Below, piece after piece: positions 56,387 to 64,000 of a stretch of 64,000 nt of DNA; within the stretch, counting starts at the first letter, position 1; every line of letters starts with the position of its first letter. The DNA is from Nostoc linckia z4 (lineage in GTDB: Bacteria; Cyanobacteriota; Cyanobacteriia; Cyanobacteriales; Nostocaceae), in assembly GCF_002608075.1 (NCBI RefSeq), contig NZ_LAHA01000006.1:54354-118353 (forward strand), read 5' to 3'. Position numbers and translations under genes: made by a program. Below the pieces are notes generated by a model. It was not told the DNA's origin and made no database searches. It saw only the letters and a program-made list of their open reading frames with translations.

Positions 56387-57004
56387 ATGAATTTACAGCT
56401 AAGTCAAGTTAGAATTTGTTTTATTGGTGACTCCTTTGTAAACGGTACTGGTGACCCTGAATGTCTGGGTTGGACGGGGAGAGTATGTGCTAATGCTAAT
56501 AAAAAAGGTTATGACATCACTTACTATAATTTAGGGATTAGGCGCGATACGAGTAGCGATATAGCAAAGCGTTGGTTACAAGAAGTATCGCTGCGTTTGC
56601 CAAAGGAATATGATGCCAGAGTTGTGTTTTCTTTTGGATTAAATGACACAACACCAGAAAATGGTAAAACTCGTGTAGACTTAGCAGATTCGCTCAAAAA
56701 TGCCCAGGAAATTTTAAATAAAGCGCAACAGTTATATCCTGTTTTAATGATTGGCCCAGCACCATATGTAGAACGAGAAGACCTTGAAAGAAGGCAAAGA
56801 AACAGAGATTTAACCCAAAATTTAGCTTTAATTTGTCAAAAGTTAAATGTGCCTTATTTAGATGTATTTCCAATTCTGGAAAAATCGAATATTTGGATAG
56901 ATGAAGCAAGAGCTAATGACGGCGCTCATCCTAGAGCAGGAGGTTATACAGAATTTGCCAAAATCGTGGAAAATTGGGACGCTTGGTTAAATTGGTTTTC
57001 TTGA
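56387..57004 (+). CDS. SGNH/GDSL-family hydrolase
   Basis: 205-aa esterase-type hydrolase. FIGDSFVNGTGD (about 11-22) supplies the GDS block with the nucleophilic Ser, FSFGLNDTTPE the Asn block, and ANDGAHPRAGGY the catalytic Asp-x2-His (D-G-A-H). It lacks a clear signal peptide. It may act on acyl or acetyl esters; substrate unknown. It lies 120 bp downstream of rbcS on the same strand but has no known link to Rubisco. Confidence 0.88.
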   Translation: MNLQLSQVRICFIGDSFVNGTGDPECLGWTGRVCANANKKGYDITYYNLGIRRDTSSDIAKRWLQEVSLRLPKEYDARVVFSFGLNDTTPENGKTRVDLADSLKNAQEILNKAQQLYPVLMIGPAPYVEREDLERRQRNRDLTQNLALICQKLNVPYLDVFPILEKSNIWIDEARANDGAHPRAGGYTEFAKIVENWDAWLNWFS

Positions 57005-57226
57005 AGTTAATTAACAATTTAAAGTTTTTCAACGCAAAGGTACGCGGAGGTTGGCGCAAAGAGGCGCGGAGGTTTTATCCATTAGAGGTATTTTTATACA
57101 TATAATTGGTATGAGATAAAATGTAGATTATTTACCTGAAAATCGCTGTAAATAAGTTTAGATAACTGCTATAAACAAAGAATTTATTATACTAAATTTA
57201 GCAACACTCCTTTGAGGAATCTGCTC
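57005..57226. other. Gap with an AAAGGTACGCGGAGG repeat
   Basis: 222 bp between the SGNH and Uma2 genes. It contains CAACGCAAAGGTACGCGGAGG and GCAAAGAGGCGCGGAGG, a short dispersed repeat of filamentous cyanobacteria, at about 57030-57073. Confidence 0.5.
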
Positions 57227-57919
57227 ATGACAACATCGATAGAACAAAACTTGAATAAAAGTATCCGCATTCCGCCGTTAGAAAGTGGGGATAGGCTGAC
57301 TCGCCAGGAATTTGAACGCCGATATACTGCTATGCCTCATGTTAAAAAAGCAGAATTAATAGAAGGAATTGTATACGTGGCATCACCTTTGCGTTTTAAT
57401 AGTCATGGAAAACCGCATGGAGACTTAATCATCTGGTTAGGCACTTATAAAGTTGCCACTCCTGGGGTTGAGTTGGGCGATCATGTCACAGTGCGCCTAG
57501 ATTTAGATAATGAACCCCAGCCTGATGTTGTATTGTTGATTGATGAAAAGCTAGGCGGACAAGCACGTATTAGTGAAGATGATTATATTGAAGGCGCGCC
57601 AGAATTAATCGCTGAAGTAGCAGCTAGCAGCGCTGCTAATGATTTACATGATAAGAAAAAAGTTTACCGTCGGAACGGTGTCAAAGAATATATTGTTTGG
57701 CGAATATTAGAAAATCAACTAGATTGGTTCTGCTTAGAGGATGGTGAATATAGAGGGCTAGAAGCTGATATAAATAATATAATTAAAAGTCGGGTTTTTC
57801 CTGGCTTGTGGTTGGATGTAGAGGCATTATGTAAAGGGGAAATGGCAAAGGTTTTAGGAGTGTTGCAACAAGGTTTGAGTAGTGAAGAACATATAGAGTT
57901 TGTGCAAAGTTTAGCATAG
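57227..57919 (+). CDS. Uma2-family (DUF820) endonuclease-like protein
   Basis: 230-aa member of the large cyanobacterial Uma2 family, related to restriction-like nucleases. QPDVVLLIDE (the PD-x...D core) and ELIAEVAASSAANDLHDKKKVYRRNGVKEYIVW, with E, xK and the Y-G-V-x-E-Y-W block, are typical. The role of these multi-copy proteins is unproved. GAGG 9 bases upstream supports ATG 57227 rather than a TTG at 57212. Confidence 0.85.
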   Translation: MTTSIEQNLNKSIRIPPLESGDRLTRQEFERRYTAMPHVKKAELIEGIVYVASPLRFNSHGKPHGDLIIWLGTYKVATPGVELGDHVTVRLDLDNEPQPDVVLLIDEKLGGQARISEDDYIEGAPELIAEVAASSAANDLHDKKKVYRRNGVKEYIVWRILENQLDWFCLEDGEYRGLEADINNIIKSRVFPGLWLDVEALCKGEMAKVLGVLQQGLSSEEHIEFVQSLA

Positions 57920-58157
57920 AAGCTTTGGCTAATGGAATTCTTGGCTATAGAGAAAAAATCGACCTCTGTGGGTTTGTAATTATATTCAAAATCATCCTTA
58001 GGGAATAGAATTTGCAGTGATAGAGAGAAAACCTATCTCTGTGTTTCAAATTGTGTGAAAAAACCGATCGCCATCAATAATCAGCGAAAAGCGATCGCTA
58101 TACCCAAAAAAACTTAACATTAACTTTAGAAGTGCTAGATATTTATAACATAGGTTC

Positions 58158-59405
58158 ATGAGTTACTACATTGCTCCCCGATTTTTGGACAAACTTGCTG
58201 TCCACATCACGAAAAACTTCTTAAACCTTCCTGGGGTTAGAGTACCTTTAATTTTAGGCATTCATGGACGTAAGGGTGAAGGTAAGTCTTTTCAATGCGA
58301 GTTAGTCTTCGAGAAAATGGGTATCGAAGTAACTCTGATTTCTGGTGGCGAGTTGGAAAGTCCAGACGCAGGAGATCCAGCGCGGTTGATTCGGCTGCGC
58401 TACCGGGAAACAGCAGAACTGATTAAAGTACGCGGGAAAATGTGCGTGCTGATGATTAACGATTTAGACGCGGGTGCTGGACGCTTCGATGAAGGCACTC
58501 AATATACTGTAAATACACAGTTGGTGAATGCCACCCTGATGAATATTGCCGATAATCCCACAGATGTACAGTTACCGGGAAGCTATGACTCTACACCTTT
58601 ACATCGCGTCCCGATTATTGTCACAGGTAATGATTTTTCCACCCTCTATGCACCCTTAATTCGGGATGGACGGATGGAGAAATTTTATTGGGAACCAGAC
58701 CGAGATGATAAGGTGGGAATTGTCGGCGGGATTTTTGAAGCTGATGGACTTTCGCGGCGGGAAGTTGAACAGCTAGTTGATACTTTTGCCAATCAGTCCA
58801 TTGACTTTTTTAGCGCATTGCGATCGCGGATTTACGACGAACAAATCCGCAAATTTATCCATGAAATCGGTTTTGAACGGGTATCCTTACGCGTGGTTAA
58901 TAGCGTTGAAGGGCCACCACAATTTAAAAAACCAGATTTCAGCTTGTCTCACCTAATAGAATCCGGCCACTTGATGGTTGGCGAACAAAAACGAGTGGAA
59001 AATTCCAAATTAGTTGATGAATACAATCGACTGAATCGAGGTAGAAGTTATCAACCAGCACCACCGCCTGCTGTGACACCAACTAGCGAACCATCAACTA
59101 ACGGTTTTCAGAAACACAATGTCTCAAGTACCCATTTGAGCCTAGAAACACAAGCACAAATCCGCCAAATATTGTCTCAAGGTTACAAAATTAGTATCGA
59201 ACACGTAGATGAGCGTCGTTTCCGTACAGGTTCTTGGCAAAGTTGTGTTAACAGCCACATTGATGCCGAATCGGATGCAATATCGAATTTGGAATCTTCT
59301 TTGGCAGAATATAGCGGTGAATATGTGCGCTTAGTTGCGATCGATCCCAAAGCCAAGCGGCGAATTTTGGAGACAATTATTCAGCGGCCGAATGGTAAAA
59401 ATTAA
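58158..59405 (+). CDS. rca: Rubisco activase with RbcS-like C-terminal domain
   Basis: 415-aa AAA+ protein that remodels inhibited Rubisco by releasing tight-binding sugar phosphates. ATP-site: GIHGRKGEGKSF (34-45) Walker A, and MINDLDAGAG Walker B. After a proline-rich linker (about 300-320) the C-terminal residues 328-412 (ETQAQIRQILSQGYKISIEHVDERRFRTGSW...) resemble the RbcS-like SSUL domain of cyanobacterial Rca, which tethers it to Rubisco and carboxysomes. It is 1.9 kb downstream of rbcS, on the same strand. Confidence 0.95.
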   Translation: MSYYIAPRFLDKLAVHITKNFLNLPGVRVPLILGIHGRKGEGKSFQCELVFEKMGIEVTLISGGELESPDAGDPARLIRLRYRETAELIKVRGKMCVLMINDLDAGAGRFDEGTQYTVNTQLVNATLMNIADNPTDVQLPGSYDSTPLHRVPIIVTGNDFSTLYAPLIRDGRMEKFYWEPDRDDKVGIVGGIFEADGLSRREVEQLVDTFANQSIDFFSALRSRIYDEQIRKFIHEIGFERVSLRVVNSVEGPPQFKKPDFSLSHLIESGHLMVGEQKRVENSKLVDEYNRLNRGRSYQPAPPPAVTPTSEPSTNGFQKHNVSSTHLSLETQAQIRQILSQGYKISIEHVDERRFRTGSWQSCVNSHIDAESDAISNLESSLAEYSGEYVRLVAIDPKAKRRILETIIQRPNGKN

Positions 59406-59782
59406 GGGACTTGCAAATAAAGGTGTTGCTGAATAATGGGATGATTTAAGCTGACACGGTGACACGGTGACACGGTGACACGGAGATATGGGGACACGGG
59501 GACACGGAGATATGGAGATACGGTGACACGGTGACACGGGGATTATGTCTTGATGTAAATTCTCAAATCATCCCGCAATTATGCGACGCCCAAATAAAAA
59601 AACATCCAATTTTTATTGAGGGGTAGACATATTGTTCATTAGTATTAACTGAAACATTAAGTTGATATTAATGCATATTGTCTGCCCTTAGTTATACCGT
59701 CATATATCTGAATATAGATTCGCTCTTGAGTATCCAGCCTTTACAGTAAGCAATATGAGGATATTTAGGAGATTAGTAATTT
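59406..59782. repeat. Repeat-rich gap after rca
   Basis: 377 bp. About ten GACACGGT/GACACGGG octamers and GATATGGA units lie at 59452-59540. The rest is AT-rich and without recognised genes. Confidence 0.7.
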
Positions 59783-60538
59783 ATGCCTGATGAGCATAGA
59801 TTTGAGGAGAAATTATTATCCCAGGAAGTTGAAAGAAGAATATCTAAAAATTTAGATGAAGTAGAACAAATAGAGATAGACATACAAACCGATCTGTTGA
59901 AAATAGTGCAAGGACAAGCTGACGGAGTTTCGGTTACAGGCGAAGGATTAGTTATCCAAAAAGACATTCGCGTACAAGAAATAAAACTGCAAACTGATGC
60001 TTTCACCATCAATCCTCTAAGTGCTATTTTCGGTGAAATCAAACTAGATCGTCCAGTAAATGCCATTGCTAAAATGACACTGACAGAAGCAGATTTAAAC
60101 CGCGCTTTGTCGTCAGAGTTTATTGACAACCAGATGCGAAACTTCAACTTGGATGTAGATGGCGAAATTGTCAGTTTTGAACCACAAGAAATTCAGGTAT
60201 ATTTACCTGGTGCTGGCAAAATAGAATTCAGAGGAAAGATATTGTTAAAGGAAATGGGAAAAACTAGGCCTTTAGCTTTCACTGCCATTGCTCGTCCCCG
60301 CAAAGATTCACAACCTGCTATGTTGGAGAGCTTTAACTGTACTGAGGGAGCAGGTGTTTCAATAGAATTAATTACAGCATTAATGCACAAAGCCAAAGAT
60401 TTGATGAGCATACCATATTTTAAATGGGACGATATTATATTTCGGATTGAAGATTTAGAAGTGGAAACTGGAAATTTAATACTTCTGATAGAAGCCCAGG
60501 TAAATCAAATACCCTCATCAGATGTATTACCTCTTTAG
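59783..60538 (+). CDS. DUF2993-domain (LmeA-like) protein
   Basis: 251-aa protein matching the DUF2993 family of soluble proteins related to the mycobacterial LmeA phospholipid-binding protein. The N-terminal helix (LLSQEVERRISKNLDEVEQIEIDIQTD) and the later strands including TEADLNRALSSEF (about 95-107) are typical. It has no membrane helix and no signal peptide here. Family proteins bind lipid or assist envelope biogenesis, but the cyanobacterial role is unknown. Upstream of crtO on the same strand, 105 bp away. Confidence 0.82.
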   Translation: MPDEHRFEEKLLSQEVERRISKNLDEVEQIEIDIQTDLLKIVQGQADGVSVTGEGLVIQKDIRVQEIKLQTDAFTINPLSAIFGEIKLDRPVNAIAKMTLTEADLNRALSSEFIDNQMRNFNLDVDGEIVSFEPQEIQVYLPGAGKIEFRGKILLKEMGKTRPLAFTAIARPRKDSQPAMLESFNCTEGAGVSIELITALMHKAKDLMSIPYFKWDDIIFRIEDLEVETGNLILLIEAQVNQIPSSDVLPL

Positions 60539-60643
60539 TAGTATTGACACTAATTAAAGATAATTTTTGTTACTCATGGGTGATTTAAATTTGCCAAAAA
60601 ATTTTTAAGCTTTATGAAGCTAATTAATTTCAAAGTAACCACT

Positions 60644-62338
60644 ATGCAAGAGTATGATGTTGTGCTGATTGGTGCTGGACATAATGGGTTAGTTTGTGCA
60701 GCTTATTTATTGAAGGCTGGTTATAGTGTCCTGTTACTAGAAAAGCGTTCCGTTCCAGGCGGTGCAGCAACAACTGAAGAATGTTTACCACAAGAAGCTC
60801 CTGGATTTAAATTTAACTTATGCGCTATTGACCACGAGTTTATTCACTTAGGGCCAGTAGTTGAAGAATTAGAACTAGAAAAATATGGTTTGCATTATTT
60901 AGAGTGCGATCCTGTTGTTTTCTGTCCTCATCCTGATGGCAAATATTTCTTAGGGCATAAGTCGGTGGAAAAGACTTGTGCAGAAATCGCTCGTTATAGC
61001 GATCGCGACGCCAAAAAATATGCGGAATTTGTTGATTATTGGCAAAGGGCCTTAGGTGCAATGATTCCCATGTTTAATGCACCGCCGAAGTCAATTATTG
61101 ACATCCTTGGTAACTATGACATCACAAAAATCAAAGATTTATTTTCTGTCATCGGTTCGCCAAACAAAACGCTGGACTTTATTCGCACCATGTTAACCAG
61201 CGGTGAAGATTTACTAAACGAGTGGTTTGACTCAGAATTTCTCAAAGCACCACTAGCAAGGCTAGCATCAGAACTTGGTGCGCCACCATCACAAAAAACC
61301 CTTGCCATTGGTGCAATTATGATGGCAATGCGTCATAATCCAGGGATGGCAAGACCCCGTGGTGGTACTGGCGCACTGGTACAAGCTTTGGTAAATTTAG
61401 TCAAAAGTAAGGGCGGCGTTATTCTCACAGACCAACACGTGGAAAAAGTTTTAATTGATGACGGTAAAGCTGTAGGCGTGCGAGTCGGTGGTGGTAAAGA
61501 ATATCGTGCCAGACATGGCGTAATTTCTAATATTGATGCCAAGCGGTTATTCTTGCAAATGACTGATAAAAGCCAAGTTGATGGAGTCGATCCTGACTTG
61601 TGGGAAAGATTAGAACGCCGCATCGTTAACAACAACGAAACTATCCTCAAAATTGATTTGGCTTTGAACGAACCACTGCAATTTCCCCACCACGAACACA
61701 AAGATGAATATCTTGTTGGTTCCATCTTAATTGCAGATTCCGTGGCTCATGTAGAACAAGCTCATAGTAAATGTACCTTGGGAGAAATTCCTGATACCGA
61801 CCCATCAATGTACCTAGTGGTACCCAGCTACTTAGATCCAACACTAGCACCCCCTGGCAAACATACTGCGTGGATTGAGTTTTTCGCCCCTTATCAAATT
61901 GCTGGTGCAGAAGGTACGGGTTTAAAAGGCACTGGTTGGACAGATGAATTGAAAAATAAAGTTGCAGACAGGGTGATTGATAAATTGGCGAACTATGCGC
62001 CGAATGTCAAAAATGCAACTATCGCCCGTCGTGTAGAAAGTCCAGCAGAACTCGGAGAAAGATTAGGTGCATACAAAGGAAATTATTACCATGTCGATAT
62101 GACCTTAGATCAAATGGTATTTTTCCGTCCCTTGCCAGAAATAGCAAATTACAAAACCCCAATTGAGAATTTATTTCTCACTGGCGCAGGAACTCATCCA
62201 GGCGGTTCCATTTCTGGAATGCCGGGACGCAATTGTGCCCGTGTATTTTTGCAGGCAAAGCATCCCATCAGTCAAACTTTGAAGGACGCAAGAGATTCGA
62301 TTAAGTCTACTGTCGGGTCAGTATTTGGAATGATTTAA
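60644..62338 (+). CDS. crtO: Beta-carotene ketolase CrtO-type FAD oxidoreductase
   Basis: 564-aa flavoprotein similar to CrtO, which adds 4-keto groups to beta-carotene to give echinenone and canthaxanthin. It opens with the FAD-binding loop DVVLIGAGHNGLVCAAYLLKAGYSVLLLEKR (about 4-34) and ends with the substrate-side GAGTHPGGSISGMPGRNCAR motif, typical of the phytoene-desaturase-like CrtO/CrtI family. ATG 60644 places the FAD loop at the N-terminus; an in-frame ATG at 60614 would add ten residues. Carotenoid ketolase is preferred over generic desaturase because of the long mid-region and the C-terminal block. Confidence 0.85.
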   Translation: MQEYDVVLIGAGHNGLVCAAYLLKAGYSVLLLEKRSVPGGAATTEECLPQEAPGFKFNLCAIDHEFIHLGPVVEELELEKYGLHYLECDPVVFCPHPDGKYFLGHKSVEKTCAEIARYSDRDAKKYAEFVDYWQRALGAMIPMFNAPPKSIIDILGNYDITKIKDLFSVIGSPNKTLDFIRTMLTSGEDLLNEWFDSEFLKAPLARLASELGAPPSQKTLAIGAIMMAMRHNPGMARPRGGTGALVQALVNLVKSKGGVILTDQHVEKVLIDDGKAVGVRVGGGKEYRARHGVISNIDAKRLFLQMTDKSQVDGVDPDLWERLERRIVNNNETILKIDLALNEPLQFPHHEHKDEYLVGSILIADSVAHVEQAHSKCTLGEIPDTDPSMYLVVPSYLDPTLAPPGKHTAWIEFFAPYQIAGAEGTGLKGTGWTDELKNKVADRVIDKLANYAPNVKNATIARRVESPAELGERLGAYKGNYYHVDMTLDQMVFFRPLPEIANYKTPIENLFLTGAGTHPGGSISGMPGRNCARVFLQAKHPISQTLKDARDSIKSTVGSVFGMI

Positions 62339-62864
62339 GCTTTGCTTTTTAAAGCCGTTTTCATCTATTTCAGGACTTACGCAAGTGTCACAAAAAATTT
62401 TATTTTTTGCTTGTAGTAAGCGACTCTAGCCCTTATTTTAAGGACTAAAGTCATAACTACAAACTTCAAATAATATGCCAGTTGCGTAAGTCCCATAGGA
62501 ATCAAGTTTGATTCCTGAAATTATTTGTGTAGTAGGCAACAGTCTTCTATGTTTTTTTACTTGGAAGTCCCTTATTGCAGTCGAAGCATAGTTGAGGACA
62601 TAAATTGACAGTAAAACCCAGACACCAAGAGACTTTCTTTCCCTATTGCCTGTTGCCTGCTATAGCTCAGGAAGCTCTACATTCAACAATTGCTTTATGT
62701 GTATTGAATATGTTATTCTAGGTATCAAAAAAAAAGTATAAATTTTCATCAAAAGTTTTTTGTCAAAAAATTACGAACCGAATGAGCAAAAATTACTAAA
62801 CATTTGATAATATTCAAAAATAACAAAAGTTGAATAACAGAATTATAAGTTCTGTAGACAAAGC
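62339..62864. other. Intergenic region downstream of crtO
   Basis: 526 bp with the family A element (62373-62493), a short CAGTAAAACCCAGACACCAAGAG stretch and AT-rich DNA before the TPR lipoprotein gene. Confidence 0.45.
62373..62493 (-). mobile_element. MITE-like element, family A copy 2
   Basis: 121 bp with terminal inverted repeat GGACTTACGCAAGT (62373-62386) and GTTGCGTAAGTCC (62481-62493), two mismatches. The interior matches the copy at 35289 in reverse orientation, including TTTGTGACACTTGC and TTTGTAGTTATGACTTTAGTCC. It has no coding capacity. Confidence 0.75.
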
Positions 62865-63608
62865 ATGGTTTGTAGGTACGGATTTGTTGCATCTAGCCTA
62901 ATAGTATTCTTTGGATTTGGTTGTAGTAATGGAGCAAATTCATGGACAGAAAATACTAGACAAGTAGTCCAGGAAACTAATGTAAGCCAGCTTTTTGTAG
63001 AAGCAAAGGCAAGCCAAAAAGCAGAAGTTTTATTTGCTCAAGGCAATGATTTATTAGATAAACAGCGTTACGAAGATGCAATCCAAGTATATGACAAAGC
63101 GATCGCCATGAAAGCTGAGATTCCTGAAGCTTGGATAAACCGAGGCATAGCTTTAACATCATTGCATCGCTATCAAGAAGCCATTGCATCTTACGATCGA
63201 GCCATCGCCATCAAGCCTGACAAAGATGAAGCCTGGTATAACCGTGGCATAGCCTTAACATCTCTACAACGTTACAAAGAGGCTCTTGCATCGTATGATA
63301 AAGCGATCGCCATCAAACCTAACAAATATGAAGCTTTAACTAACAGGGGCATTACCTTAATAAAATTGCAACGCTATCAACAAGCAATTGCATCTTATAA
63401 TCAGGCGATCGCCATCAAAAAAGATTTGCACCAAGCATATTACAACAAAGCTTGTGCTTATGCTTTACAAGGCAATGTAGAATTAGCAATTGAAAACTTA
63501 GATCGAGCGATTCAATTTGTTCCTGGAAAATATAAAAAATTAGCTAAAACTGACCCAGACTTTCACAAAGTGCGTAGTCAAAAACAGTTCCAGAAATTAC
63601 TGCAATAA
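62865..63608 (+). CDS. TPR-repeat lipoprotein
   Basis: 247-aa protein with a signal peptide ending in a lipobox, GFGC with Cys20, so probably a lipid-anchored envelope protein. Residues about 52-220 form about five tetratricopeptide repeats of 34 residues with the expected W/Y...G.....(Y/L)xxA...Y..A pattern (EAWINRGIALTSLHRYQEAIASYDRAIAIKP and the following copies). TPR stacks bind other proteins; the partner is unknown. It stands alone near the window's right edge. Confidence 0.85.
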   Translation: MVCRYGFVASSLIVFFGFGCSNGANSWTENTRQVVQETNVSQLFVEAKASQKAEVLFAQGNDLLDKQRYEDAIQVYDKAIAMKAEIPEAWINRGIALTSLHRYQEAIASYDRAIAIKPDKDEAWYNRGIALTSLQRYKEALASYDKAIAIKPNKYEALTNRGITLIKLQRYQQAIASYNQAIAIKKDLHQAYYNKACAYALQGNVELAIENLDRAIQFVPGKYKKLAKTDPDFHKVRSQKQFQKLLQ

Positions 63609-64000
63609 ACTTCTTGCAAAAGTAGAGAAAAGCTTAAGGGGTAAAGGGTAAGAAAAAACCTTTACCCTTTAACGTTTTTGTTTTCCCCTGTTCTGTTGTA
63701 AAACCATAGGAAGGGATTGGGGGAAAAGTCTTTTGATGTCTAATATCATGTTCGGATGAATACTTGACAAGCAATATGAACTTCCCTTGTGGTCTGGGAA
63801 AAGGTTAAGGGGTAAGGGGTAAAGGATAGACTTCTAAGAGAAGTCGGGGAAAGGAGGTGCATGTTTGGTATTTTCCCTTTCCCCAATAAAGATGTATCCC
63901 TTTGACCACAAAAGTGCAAAAAGCACTCTTGTGCAAGAGGTCTGATGTATTTAAAACCTTTCCCCATTCCCCTTTCCCCATTCCCCTTTCCCCTTTCCCC
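63609..64000. repeat. Family C repeat copies and CCCC repeats at the right edge
   Basis: 392 bp. A partial family C element begins at about 63607 (ACTTCTTGCAAAAGTAG). A more complete copy runs 63827-63944 (TAGACTTC ... CAAGAGGTCT, including GATGTATCCCTTTGACCAC). The last 45 bases are CCCCATTCCCCTTTCC units. No gene was seen. Confidence 0.7.

Overview
The window is chromosomal DNA of a filamentous, probably heterocyst-forming cyanobacterium (Nostocales). The evidence is the rbcL-rbcX-rbcS cluster with a nearby Rubisco activase carrying an SSU-like tail, a dnaE gene ending in a split-intein N half, a CrtO-type carotenoid ketolase, frequent GCGATCGC palindromes, and many short tandem repeats (GGGCATT, GGAGTTT, TTTTGGA, CATCTCCC types) between genes, inside rnpB and even in frame inside coding regions. 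No rRNA, tRNA, CRISPR array, prophage or intact insertion sequence was seen. Coding density is moderate, with many 300-900 bp gaps holding repeats.

Layout. 0.1-10.4 kb: tatA, pth, rpsU, an SPFH protein, folP and tpiA, a HupE/UreJ-like membrane protein, surE, a psb32-like TPM protein and a DUF4346 protein. 10.8-17.8 kb: a DUF482/GNAT-type protein, a RibD-domain reductase, a membrane histidine kinase, a Gfo/Idh/MocA oxidoreductase interrupted in frame by repeat DNA, and rnc. 18.4-21.1 kb: a two-gene unit of an EACC1-like small protein and a caspase / GAF-like / EAL fusion protein, followed by rnpB (RNase P RNA) with an internal tandem repeat. 22-29.2 kb: a membrane-anchored unknown, corA, a groEL without groES under a perfect CIRCE operator, a WecA/MraY-type transferase, hppD and an SDR gene. 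29.7-31 kb: a zinc ribbon / NYN / OST-HTH protein. 31.1-36.6 kb: a phosphate uptake cluster pstS-pstC-pstA-pstB-pstB2 with a Pho-box-like promoter. 37-45 kb: SDR, epimerase, hemE, a membrane protein, FkbM methyltransferase, S66 carboxypeptidase, an orphan sugar-binding lipoprotein and a GT2 glycosyltransferase. 45.4-53 kb: a VOC protein, dnaE N-part with intein, a DAACS symporter, a 59-aa protein, panB and a beta-propeller protein. 53.9-64 kb: rbcL-rbcX-rbcS, an SGNH hydrolase, a Uma2 protein, rca, a DUF2993 protein, crtO and a TPR lipoprotein.

The most interesting system is the EACC1 + caspase-GAF-EAL pair (18387-21096). EACC1 proteins have been described as constant partners of effector proteins in predicted conflict or programmed-death systems of multicellular bacteria. 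Here the effector is a caspase with an apparently intact His/Cys dyad fused to an apparently intact cyclic-di-GMP phosphodiesterase domain, suggesting second-messenger control of a suicide protease. Second in interest are the zinc-ribbon/NYN/OST-HTH protein, the PstB paralogue with a Gln-to-Pro change in its Q-loop, and three families of short terminal-inverted-repeat elements (MITE-like) plus in-frame repeat insertions.

All calls were made by reading the sequence and translations. No database search, alignment or folding program was run.
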